NCBI GenBank assembly: GCA_020723405.1
Contig: DYIY01000023.1
Location: 1-50,763 of the forward strand
Direction: 5' to 3'
From: Thiobacillus denitrificans
GTDB taxonomy: Bacteria > Pseudomonadota > Gammaproteobacteria > Burkholderiales > Thiobacillaceae
DNA length: 50,763 nucleotides
Made by a program: the position numbers and the translations under genes. The notes below the pieces were generated by a model. That model saw only the letters and a list, made by a program, of their open reading frames with translations, was not told the origin of the DNA and did not search any database. Of the stretch, positions 1 through 6,778 are shown piece by piece; position 1 is the first letter of the stretch; the number at the start of each line of letters is the position of its first letter.

Positions 1-2
1 GG

Positions 3-215
3 CTGGACACGGGCACCCACGAATCCCTGCTGGAAGCCAGCCTGTTCATCGAGACCATCGAGAAGCGCCAGGGCCTGAAGATCGCCTGTCCGGAAGAGAT
101 CGCCTACCGGCAGGGCTACATCGACGCCGAGCAAGTCGTGAAACTGGCCGAGCCCCTGAAGAAGAACGCTTACGGGCAGTACCTGCTGGGCATGCTGAAC
201 GAGAAGGTGTTCTGA
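3..215 (+). CDS. rfbA: Glucose-1-phosphate thymidylyltransferase, C-terminal part
   Basis: Only the last 70 codons lie in the window. They read [13 protein letters not shown], then an [19 protein letters not shown] stretch, and end [17 protein letters not shown], which is the characteristic C-terminus of RfbA/RmlA. The enzyme joins glucose-1-phosphate and dTTP to make dTDP-glucose, the first step of dTDP-L-rhamnose synthesis in the cytoplasm. The stop codon overlaps the rfbC start by one base (TGATG), so the two are translationally coupled. The identity rests on family recognition of the C-terminus and on rfbC and rfbD following directly. Confidence 0.9.
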   Translation: MDTGTHESLLEASLFIETIEKRQGLKIACPEEIAYRQGYIDAEQVVKLAEPLKKNAYGQYLLGMLNEKVF

Positions 216-766
216 TGCAGATCATCGAAACCGCCCTGCCCGGGGTGAAACTCATCGAACCCAAGGTCTTCGGCGACGACCGGGGCTTCTTCGTGGAAAG
301 CTGGAACAAGCAGACCTTCGCGAACCTGGGGCTCGACCTGGACTTCGTGCAGGACAACCATTCCCGCTCCGCCAGGGGCGTGCTGCGGGGCCTGCATTAC
401 CAGCTCAACGACCCGCAAGGGAAACTGGTGCGTGTCGTGAGCGGCGCCGTCTTCGACGTGGCGGTGGACCTGCGCCGATCCTCGCCCCATTTCGGCAAGT
501 GGGTGGGCTACGAACTCAGTGCCGAGAACAAGCGCATGATGTGGGTTCCGCCCGGATTCGGCCACGGCTTCCTGGTGCTCAGCGAAGCCGCCGACTTCCT
601 CTACAAGACCACGGCCTATTACGCCCCCCAGTGGGACCGGGGGGTGCGCTGGGACGATCCGGACATCGGCGTGCAGTGGCCCCTGGGGGCCCTGGACGGC
701 CCGCCCCGGTTGTCCGGCAAGGACCAGGTGGCGCCGTGGCTGAAGGAGGCGGAGGTGTTTCCGTGA
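215..766 (+). CDS. rfbC: dTDP-4-dehydrorhamnose 3,5-epimerase
   Basis: This 183-residue protein has the usual RfbC/RmlC length and order: an early PKVFGDDRGFFVESWN segment, the DNHSRSARGVLRGLHYQ active-site region with the catalytic His, and the later FLYKTTAYYAP segment with the conserved Tyr. It epimerises C3 and C5 of the 4-keto sugar in dTDP-rhamnose synthesis. The start overlaps the rfbA stop by one base, and its own stop overlaps the GTG start of rfbD, so the three genes form one coupled unit. No damage is visible. Confidence 0.95.
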   Translation: MQIIETALPGVKLIEPKVFGDDRGFFVESWNKQTFANLGLDLDFVQDNHSRSARGVLRGLHYQLNDPQGKLVRVVSGAVFDVAVDLRRSSPHFGKWVGYELSAENKRMMWVPPGFGHGFLVLSEAADFLYKTTAYYAPQWDRGVRWDDPDIGVQWPLGALDGPPRLSGKDQVAPWLKEAEVFP

Positions 767-1644
767 GCCAGTCCACCATCCTGCTCACCGGCGCCCGGGG
801 CCAGGTGGGCTGGGAACTGGCCCGCACGCTTTCCACCCTGGGGAAGGTGGTGGCCCTGGATTCCCGGGCCCTGGACCTCACCGACACCGATGCCATCCGC
901 CGGGTGGTGGCGGAAGTGAATCCCCGCATCATCGTCAATCCCGCCGCCCACACCGCCGTGGACAAGGCGGAAAGCGAAGCGGACAAGGCCCGGGCCCTGA
1001 ACGCCACGGCCCCGGCCATGCTGGCCGAGGAGGCGAAAAAACGGGGCGCCCTGCTGATCCACTATTCAACCGACTACGTGTTCGACGGCAGCGGCACCAC
1101 CCCCTGGCAGGAGGACGACCCCACGGGCCCTCTGAACGTCTATGGCGCCAGCAAGCTGGAAGGGGAACAGGCCATTGCCGCCAGCGGCTGTCGCCATCTG
1201 ATTTTCCGCACCTCCTGGGTCTATGGCAGCCGGGGCGCCAACTTCCTGCTCACCATGGGCCGGCTGATGCGCGAGCGGCCGGAACTGAAGATCGTGGCCG
1301 ACCAGATGGGGGCGCCCACCTGGTGCCGCAGCCTGGCGGAAGCCACCGCCCAGGTGCTGGCGCAACTGCAATCCCCGAGCCGGGGTGCCGACAAGCCGGA
1401 ACCCTGGGGCGTGTATCACATGGTGAACGGCGGCGAGACCTCCTGGCACGGCTTCGCCCAGGCCATCCAGGCCCTGGACGCAGGGGAGCCCAAGGCCCGG
1501 CTCCTGCCCATCCCCAGCAGCGACTACCCCACCCCGGCCCGGCGGCCCCTCAATTCACGGCTGGATTGCGGCAAGCTTGAACGGGTGTTCGGGGTGCGCC
1601 TGCCCGACTGGCAGGACGCCTTGAGGCTGTGCACGGCAGCATGA
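763..1644 (+). CDS. rfbD: dTDP-4-dehydrorhamnose reductase
   Basis: I start this 293-residue reductase at GTG 763. It overlaps the rfbC stop by four bases, follows a GGAGG-like site at about 744-756, and places the Rossmann glycine motif GARGQVG at residue 9 as the family requires. The same frame is open further upstream, but that stretch translates rfbC out of frame. Later landmarks are the STDYVFDG segment, the YGASKLEGE catalytic Tyr-Lys pair, and a RPLNSRLDCGKL segment near the end. It reduces the 4-keto intermediate with NAD(P)H to give dTDP-L-rhamnose, the donor for O-antigen or other surface polysaccharide. Confidence 0.93.
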   Translation: MSQSTILLTGARGQVGWELARTLSTLGKVVALDSRALDLTDTDAIRRVVAEVNPRIIVNPAAHTAVDKAESEADKARALNATAPAMLAEEAKKRGALLIHYSTDYVFDGSGTTPWQEDDPTGPLNVYGASKLEGEQAIAASGCRHLIFRTSWVYGSRGANFLLTMGRLMRERPELKIVADQMGAPTWCRSLAEATAQVLAQLQSPSRGADKPEPWGVYHMVNGGETSWHGFAQAIQALDAGEPKARLLPIPSSDYPTPARRPLNSRLDCGKLERVFGVRLPDWQDALRLCTAA

Positions 1645-1805
1645 GCAAACGGGGTTCCGGCCCACCCCGGCGTCCCCGGGACCCGGTGGCCAAAGCGGTA
1701 CGCACCCCCGCGTTCAAACAGCGGGTGGTGCCGGACAAGCGCTGGAAGGAGCGGCTGAAGGACAACACCCCGCAACCGGACCGGCCGGACGAGGACAAGC
1801 CTTGA
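1641..1805 (+). CDS. Small basic protein, ArfA-like (putative ribosome rescue)
   Basis: A 54-codon frame begins four bases before the rfbD stop (ATGA overlap) and ends four bases before the convergent CcsA-like gene. The product is very basic. Its central segment PVAKAVRTPAFKQRVVPDKR resembles the core of ArfA, the alternative ribosome-rescue factor (pattern: A..L..PLF+.RV..KK). It lacks the KGKGSY-type motif seen in Escherichia coli ArfA and has an acidic, proline-rich tail instead. The coding call is supported by codon use and tight packing between genes. The function is a tentative family resemblance only. Confidence 0.5.
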   Translation: MSKRGSGPPRRPRDPVAKAVRTPAFKQRVVPDKRWKERLKDNTPQPDRPDEDKP

Positions 1806-1809
1806 GGGT

Positions 1810-2613
1810 TCAGCGTCCCAGCAGCACTTCCAGCACGAACTTCACCCCCACGTAGGCCAGCATCAGGCTCATGAAGCCCGCCAGGGTCCAGGAGATGGCC
1901 GTGCGGCCCCGCCAGCCGTAGATCCGCCGGCCCGCCAGCAGGGCGGCGAAGATCAGCCAGGCGGCCACGCCGAACACGGTCTTGTGGTTGAAGGGCAGGG
2001 CCTTGCCGAAGATTTCCTCGGAGAAGAACACGCCGGTGAGCAGGGTCAGGGTCAGGAGCAGGAAGCCCGCCTGGATCATGCGGAACAGCAGTTTTTCCAG
2101 GGTCAGCAGGGGCGGCAGGCCGGCCACGATGGTGGGCGGCACCGCCTTGTGCAGGTGCTTTTCCGCCAGGGCGATGAGCACCGCGTGGAGGGCGGCGATG
2201 GTGAACAGGCTGTAGGCGGCGAAGGCCATGGCCAGATGCACCTTGAACAGGGGCAGGCCGCTGTGCTCGGCGGCGTGGGGCACCGGCGTGACCGCTTCCG
2301 CCGCCACCGCCAGGCCGGCGAAGATCATGACGAAGCTTTGCAGCCCGCCCAGGTGGTAGCGCCAGGAGGCGGCGGCATAGGTGAGCACGGTGAGGGCGGC
2401 CACGGCGGAGATGGAGGTGGAGAACCCCAGGTGGATGCCTTCGCCGCCGAAGATGCCCTGGTTGAGCAGGTACAGGTGCAGGACCAGGGGCAGCACCGGC
2501 AGCAGGCGGGGCACCCAGTCGGTGCGGCAACAGCCCGGCTTGCCCGGCCAGTACCAGGTGGCCAGACCCAGGTAGGCCAGGGTGCAGATCAGGTAGAGCA
2601 GAGTCTCCGGCAT
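1810..2613 (-). CDS. CcsA/YpjD-type cytochrome c assembly-like membrane protein
   Basis: The 267-residue product is almost entirely hydrophobic, with about eight membrane segments. Its C-terminal third (an FNHKTVFGVAAW segment, GRRIYGWRGRTAISWT, then LAYVGVKFVLEVLL) matches the CcsA/HemX-like YpjD family of inner-membrane proteins. The conserved His in NHKT is a candidate haem ligand. YpjD-like genes commonly sit beside ffh, and here ffh is divergent with 61 bases between. A role in cytochrome c biogenesis is inferred from the family; YpjD itself is poorly characterised. The start at 2613 (MPETLLYLI) gives a normal first membrane segment. Confidence 0.85.
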   Translation of the reverse strand: MPETLLYLICTLAYLGLATWYWPGKPGCCRTDWVPRLLPVLPLVLHLYLLNQGIFGGEGIHLGFSTSISAVAALTVLTYAAASWRYHLGGLQSFVMIFAGLAVAAEAVTPVPHAAEHSGLPLFKVHLAMAFAAYSLFTIAALHAVLIALAEKHLHKAVPPTIVAGLPPLLTLEKLLFRMIQAGFLLLTLTLLTGVFFSEEIFGKALPFNHKTVFGVAAWLIFAALLAGRRIYGWRGRTAISWTLAGFMSLMLAYVGVKFVLEVLLGR

Positions 2614-2674
2614 GGCGGGTTTGGGCTGTTAGACTTAGGCTTCGAAGTCTATCTCATCCCACCCCTCCCATCCC

Positions 2675-4021
2675 ATGTTCGACAACCTCACCGATCGCCT
2701 CTCAAAAGTCGTCAAGAACCTGCGCGGCCAGGGCCGCCTGACGGAAGCCAACATCCAGGACGCCCTGCGCGAAGTCCGCGTGGCCCTCCTGGAAGCCGAC
2801 GTGGCCCTGCCCGTGGTGCGGGACTTCATCGCCAAGGTGAAGGAAAAGGCCATGGGCCAGGAGGTGCTGCAAAGCCTGACGCCCGGCCAGCAACTCATCG
2901 GCGTGGTGCACAAGGAACTCACCGCCCTCATGGGCGAGCAGGCGGCACCCCTGTCCTTCGCCACCCAGCCCCCCGCCGTGTTCCTCATGGCCGGCCTGCA
3001 GGGCGCCGGCAAGACCACCTCCACCGGCAAGCTGTGCCGGGTGATCCGGGAGATGGGCAGGAAGAAGATCCTGGTGGTGAGCTGTGACGTGTACCGCCCC
3101 GCCGCCATCGACCAGTTGAAGACCGTGGCGGCCCAGGCCGAGGTGGAGTTCTTCCCTTCCTCCGCCGAGCAGAAGCCCGCTGCCATCGCCACGGCCGCCC
3201 TGGATTACGCCCGCAAGCACCTGTTCGACGTGCTCATCGTCGACACCGCCGGCCGCCTCCACGTGGACGCGGCCATGATGGACGAGATCAAGGACCTGCA
3301 CGCCCTGCTCAAGCCCATCGAGACCCTGTTCGTGGTGGACGCCATGCAGGGCCAGGACGCGGTGAACACGGCCAAGGCCTTCAACGACGCCCTGCCCCTC
3401 ACCGGCGTCATCCTCACCAAGCTGGACGGTGACGCCCGGGGCGGCGCCGCCCTGTCGGTGCGGCACATCACCGGCAAGCCCATCAAGCTGGTGGGCGTGG
3501 GGGAGAAACTTTCCGGCATTGAGGTCTTCCACCCGGAGCGCATGGCCAGCCGGGTGTTGGGCATGGGCGACGTGCTGTCCCTCATCGAAGAGGCCCAGCG
3601 CTCGGTGGACCACGCCGAGGCCATGAAGACGGTGCAGAAGCTCAAGAGCGGCAAGGGCTTCGACCTGGAGGACTTCAAGGCCCAGATGCAGCAGATGAAG
3701 AAGCTGGGGGGCCTGTCCTCCCTGGTGGACAAGCTGCCCGGGGCGGGCAAGATCGGCGCCGGGGAACTGGCCCAGGGGGAAAAGCAGATGGCCCGCATCG
3801 AGGGCATCATCAACTCCATGACCCCGGAGGAACGACGCAAGCCGGAAATCCTCAAGGCCAGCCGCAAGCGGCGCATCGCCGCCGGCGCCGGGGTCCAGGT
3901 CCAGGACGTGAACCGCCTGCTCAACCAGTTCGAGCAGGCCCAGAAGATGATGAAATCCATGGGCAAGGGGGGCCTGGCCAAGATGATGCGCGGCATGAAG
4001 GGGATGATGCCTGGCATGTGA
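2675..4021 (+). CDS. ffh: Signal recognition particle protein Ffh
   Basis: The 448-residue protein has all Ffh landmarks: an N domain from residue 1, the G1 loop GLQGAGKTT near residue 107, DTAGRLHVD, TKLDGDARGGAALS, and a methionine-rich M domain ending MRGMKGMMPGM. It is the GTPase that binds signal sequences and 4.5S RNA and delivers inner-membrane proteins to FtsY. Length and motifs are normal. No 4.5S RNA gene was recognised nearby. Confidence 0.97.
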   Translation: MFDNLTDRLSKVVKNLRGQGRLTEANIQDALREVRVALLEADVALPVVRDFIAKVKEKAMGQEVLQSLTPGQQLIGVVHKELTALMGEQAAPLSFATQPPAVFLMAGLQGAGKTTSTGKLCRVIREMGRKKILVVSCDVYRPAAIDQLKTVAAQAEVEFFPSSAEQKPAAIATAALDYARKHLFDVLIVDTAGRLHVDAAMMDEIKDLHALLKPIETLFVVDAMQGQDAVNTAKAFNDALPLTGVILTKLDGDARGGAALSVRHITGKPIKLVGVGEKLSGIEVFHPERMASRVLGMGDVLSLIEEAQRSVDHAEAMKTVQKLKSGKGFDLEDFKAQMQQMKKLGGLSSLVDKLPGAGKIGAGELAQGEKQMARIEGIINSMTPEERRKPEILKASRKRRIAAGAGVQVQDVNRLLNQFEQAQKMMKSMGKGGLAKMMRGMKGMMPGM

Positions 4022-4022
4022 G

Positions 4023-4063
4023 GCCAACCAGTCAAACCAGGGTTGCGGCGTCACGGTTTTTTT
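4023..4063 (+). terminator. Possible rho-independent terminator after ffh
   Basis: Just after the ffh stop, GCCAACC (4023-4029) can pair imperfectly with GGTTGCGGC (4041-4049). A run of seven T follows at 4057-4063. The stem is weak and the T-run is several bases away, so the call is tentative. Confidence 0.35.
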
Positions 4064-4101
4064 GTAATCTGAAAATCCCCGCCCCCACCATGGAGATGAC
4101 C

Positions 4102-4446
4102 ATGAAAACCGTATTTCCCCTGGCCCTGCTGCTCATCGCCGCCCTGCCCGCCTGGTCCGCCGGTGACCCGGCTGCCGGCCAGGTGAAGGCCACCGCCTGC
4201 ATGCTCTGCCACGGTAGCAAGGATTTCCCCGGCACCTTTTTCACCCTGCAACTGGCCGGCCGCAACGCCGACAAGCTGACCATCAAGACCAACAAGTACC
4301 GCAGCGGCAAACTGCTCCACCCCATCATGAACGTGTTCACCGTGGGTCTGAAGGACCAGGACGTGGAAGACATCTCCGCCTATTACCAGGGCCTGGGCAA
4401 GCCGGCCCTGGTTTCGCCCTTCTTCGTCATCAAGGGCGACGACTGA
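4102..4446 (+). CDS. Small class I c-type cytochrome
   Basis: I choose ATG 4102 because GGAG at 4092-4095 lies six bases upstream and the product then begins with a clean signal peptide (MKTVFPLALLLIAALPAWSA). The mature part of about 95 residues has one haem-binding motif, CMLCH, near its start, and a downstream Met-containing segment (PIMNVF) that could supply the sixth ligand. It should be a periplasmic monohaem electron carrier of the cytochrome c553 kind. ATGs at 4090 and 4096 are also in frame. The partner enzyme cannot be read from the context. Confidence 0.88.
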   Translation: MKTVFPLALLLIAALPAWSAGDPAAGQVKATACMLCHGSKDFPGTFFTLQLAGRNADKLTIKTNKYRSGKLLHPIMNVFTVGLKDQDVEDISAYYQGLGKPALVSPFFVIKGDD

Positions 4447-4496
4447 GCAGGTTCAGCGTCGGTCAACCCGGGGCCCGGCCTGGCCCCGCGGCGAGG

Positions 4497-4523
4497 TTGA
4501 AGGGATGACATTGGACGTATAAA
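4497..4523 (+). promoter_or_regulatory. Candidate sigma-70 promoter for the CsgG-like gene
   Basis: TTGAAG (4497-4502) and TATAAA (4518-4523) are separated by 15 bases in an AT-richer gap ahead of the 4571 gene. The spacer is shorter than ideal, so this is suggestive only. Confidence 0.3.
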
Positions 4524-4570
4524 TTGCCTGGCTTAAAGCTTCGTACAACGACACAGCCAGGAGTCTACCC

Positions 4571-5602
4571 ATGCATAAATCCCTTCCGGCCCTGCTCCTG
4601 GGCCTCTTCCTCACCCAGTCCACCGTGCCCGCCCACGCCTTCCTGGGCATCAAGCTGGGCAGCGACGACAAGGAAAACAGCGACAACCCCACCCCCGGTG
4701 GCGCCGGCCCCGACGGGGCCACAGGCGAGTCCGCCAAGCTGGAGAAGTGCGACAAGCCCTACGGCACCCTGGCCGTGGCCGAACCCCAGGACTACGTGGG
4801 CCAGGCCCTGATGAGCTACGGCCTGCCCTCCCCCGTGGGCCTCATCCGCATGATGGTCCAGCAGTCCAACTGTTTCGTGGTGGTGGAACGGGGCCGGGCC
4901 ATGAAGAACCTCATGCAGGAAAGGGAACTGGCCAGCAGCGGCATGCTCCGCTCCGGCTCCAACATGGGCGGCGGCCAGATGGTGACCGCCGACTACGTGC
5001 TCACCCCCGACGTGGTGTTCTCCAACAAGGACGCCGGCGGCATGGGTGCCGCCCTGGGCGGTCTGTTCGGCGTGGGCGGCGCCCTGCTGGCGGCCGGCCT
5101 CAAGTTCAAGGAAGCCCAGACCAGCATGCTGCTGGCCGACGCCCGCTCCAGCCTCCAGGTGGCGGCCGCCCAGGGCATGGCCAAGAAGACCGACTTCAGC
5201 CTGGGGGGCCTGGGCCTGGTGGGGGGCGTGGTGGGCGGCTTCGGCGCCTACGAGAACACGGCGGAAGGCAAGGTGGTGGCGGCCAGCTTCCTGGACAACT
5301 GGAACAACATCGTCCGCTCCATCCGCAACAACCCGCAACTGGCCCGCACCGACATCAACCTGAAGGCGGAATCCAGCAAACCTGCCAAGGCCGGGTCCGT
5401 GTTCAACGAAGGGGATGTGATCACCGGCAAGATCGCCGGCCTCAAGGTCTATGCCAGCCCGGACAAGAAAGCCAAGCTGGTGGCCACCCTCAAGAAGGGC
5501 GAGGAATTGGTCTTCACCGGCCAGGAGGAAGGGGGATTCTTGTCCGTGGAAGGCAATGACGGCGGAGGCTGGGTGGACAAGAACATGGTGAAGAAGCCCT
5601 GA
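4571..5602 (+). CDS. Secreted CsgG/HfaB-like protein with C-terminal SH3 domain
   Basis: The 343-residue product starts with a signal peptide (cleavage probably after PAHA). Residues about 60-230 carry the CsgG-like pattern: GTLAVAEPQ, then QSNCFVVVERGRAMKNLMQE, then TADYVLTPDVVF. Two glycine-rich hydrophobic stretches interrupt it at about residues 157-176 and 212-226. Residues about 290-343 look like a bacterial SH3 domain (VYASPDKKAKLVATLKKGEE, then GGGWVDKN). CsgG proteins form outer-membrane pores or periplasmic oligomers, but no lipobox Cys is seen and no curli or holdfast genes are nearby, so the role is unknown. It appears to be a single-gene unit. Confidence 0.75.
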   Translation: MHKSLPALLLGLFLTQSTVPAHAFLGIKLGSDDKENSDNPTPGGAGPDGATGESAKLEKCDKPYGTLAVAEPQDYVGQALMSYGLPSPVGLIRMMVQQSNCFVVVERGRAMKNLMQERELASSGMLRSGSNMGGGQMVTADYVLTPDVVFSNKDAGGMGAALGGLFGVGGALLAAGLKFKEAQTSMLLADARSSLQVAAAQGMAKKTDFSLGGLGLVGGVVGGFGAYENTAEGKVVAASFLDNWNNIVRSIRNNPQLARTDINLKAESSKPAKAGSVFNEGDVITGKIAGLKVYASPDKKAKLVATLKKGEELVFTGQEEGGFLSVEGNDGGGWVDKNMVKKP

Positions 5603-5644
5603 TCCCACGGCGGAGACGGCAGCTTCCGTCCTCCGCCGGACCCT

Positions 5645-5715
5645 GATGCGGTTCGCTGCGCTCACCGCATCCTACGAAAGTGTCGCGTAGGATGCGGTGA
5701 GGCACGAACCACATC
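5645..5715. repeat. Intergenic palindromic (REP-like) repeat, copy 1
   Basis: The left arm GATGCGGTTCGCTGCGCTCA continues to CCGCATCCTACG, and the right arm CGTAGGATGCGGTGAGGCAC continues to GAACCACATC. Together they form a long imperfect hairpin between convergent genes. A diverged copy lies at 17204-17285. Hairpins of this GATGCGGTTCG/CCGCATCCTACG type are common between genes in proteobacteria and may help terminate transcription on both strands. Confidence 0.8.
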
Positions 5716-5730
5716 GACCTCCGCGCAAAT

Positions 5731-6654
5731 TCAAAGATCCGCCAACACCTTGATGTGGGCCGCCACGCTGCGGCCCAGTGAACTCAGGTCGTAGCCCCCT
5801 TCCAGCACCGAGACGATGCGGTTTTCGGCGTGGCGGGCGGCCACCCCCATCATCTGCTCGGTGATCCAGATGTAGTCCGATTCCATGAGGCCGAACTGGC
5901 CCATGTCGTCTTCCCGGTGGGCGTCGAAGCCGGCGGAGATGAACAGCATCTGGGGCCGGTGGGCCTCCAGGCGGGGCAGCACCTTTTCCTCGAACACTTC
6001 CCGGTAGCGCTTGCCCGTGGTGCCCGCCGGCAGGGGCACGTTGACGATGTGCTCGCTCGCGGTATCGGCGCCGCTGAAGGGGTAGAAGGGATGCTGGAAG
6101 GTGGAGCAGAGCATGGCCCGGGGATCGTCCTTGAAGATGTCCTCGGTGCCGTTGCCGTGGTGCACGTCGAAATCCACCACGGCCACCCGTTCCAGGCCGT
6201 GGACGGCCAGGGCGTGGGCGGCGGCCACGGCCACGTTGTTGAACAGGCAGAAGCCCATGGCCTGATTGCGGGTGGCGTGGTGTCCGGGCGGCCGGCAGGC
6301 CACGAAGGCGTTGCGGACTTCGCCGCGCATCACCCGGTCCACCGCCATGACCGCGCCGCCGGCGGCATGGTAGGCGGCAGCCAGGGAATGGGGATTCATG
6401 AGGGTGTCGTGGTCCAGTTCCGCCACCCCCTCGTAGGGTGAATTGGCCTCGATGCGGTCGATGTAGTCGGCGTCATGGACCCGCAGCAGGTGGCTGCGGT
6501 GCACCAGGGGTGCGTCGTGATGTTCCAGGTAATCGAACAGGTGGGCGGCGTGGAGCCGGTCCTCGATGGCACGCAGCCGGGCGGGACTTTCGGGGTGCCA
6601 GTGGCCCATGTCGTGCTTGCGGCATTCAGGATGGGTGATGTATGCGGTATTCAT
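5731..6654 (-). CDS. Histone deacetylase-family amidohydrolase (AcuC/HDAC type)
   Basis: The 307-residue protein, started at MNTAYITHPE (6654), has complete class I/II HDAC signatures. CRPPGHHATR carries the catalytic His pair (125-126). DFDVHHGNG carries zinc ligands (D163, H165). SAGFDAHREDD carries the third ligand (D244). LEGGYDL carries the transition-state Tyr (288). Bacterial members remove acetyl groups from proteins or polyamines. The gene is divergent, 124 bases away, from a GNAT/acyl-CoA synthetase fusion of the protein-acetyltransferase family, which favours lysine deacetylation. The longer open frame upstream adds a proline/serine-rich stretch unlike the family, so I rejected that start. 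Confidence 0.92.
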   Translation of the reverse strand: MNTAYITHPECRKHDMGHWHPESPARLRAIEDRLHAAHLFDYLEHHDAPLVHRSHLLRVHDADYIDRIEANSPYEGVAELDHDTLMNPHSLAAAYHAAGGAVMAVDRVMRGEVRNAFVACRPPGHHATRNQAMGFCLFNNVAVAAAHALAVHGLERVAVVDFDVHHGNGTEDIFKDDPRAMLCSTFQHPFYPFSGADTASEHIVNVPLPAGTTGKRYREVFEEKVLPRLEAHRPQMLFISAGFDAHREDDMGQFGLMESDYIWITEQMMGVAARHAENRIVSVLEGGYDLSSLGRSVAAHIKVLADL

Positions 6655-6778
6655 GGCGGGGTAGAGTAGCGCCTTAGGCAATCGGCATGAACCACTATAC
6701 GCCGGGGAGGATGGCGAGGACACGCCGCCTGGCCTATGATGCAAAGCAGCAATTCGCTACCAACAACACGAGCGAGAC

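Noticed and set aside
499-762. Upstream extension of the rfbD reading frame
   Set aside because: It translates rfbC out of frame into Arg/Gly/Pro-rich sequence. GTG 763 has a ribosome site and matches family starts.
4022-4101. 4.5S RNA gene next to ffh
   Set aside because: No conserved GGAA tetraloop hairpin with the SRP Alu-less shape was seen; only a weak terminator-like structure.
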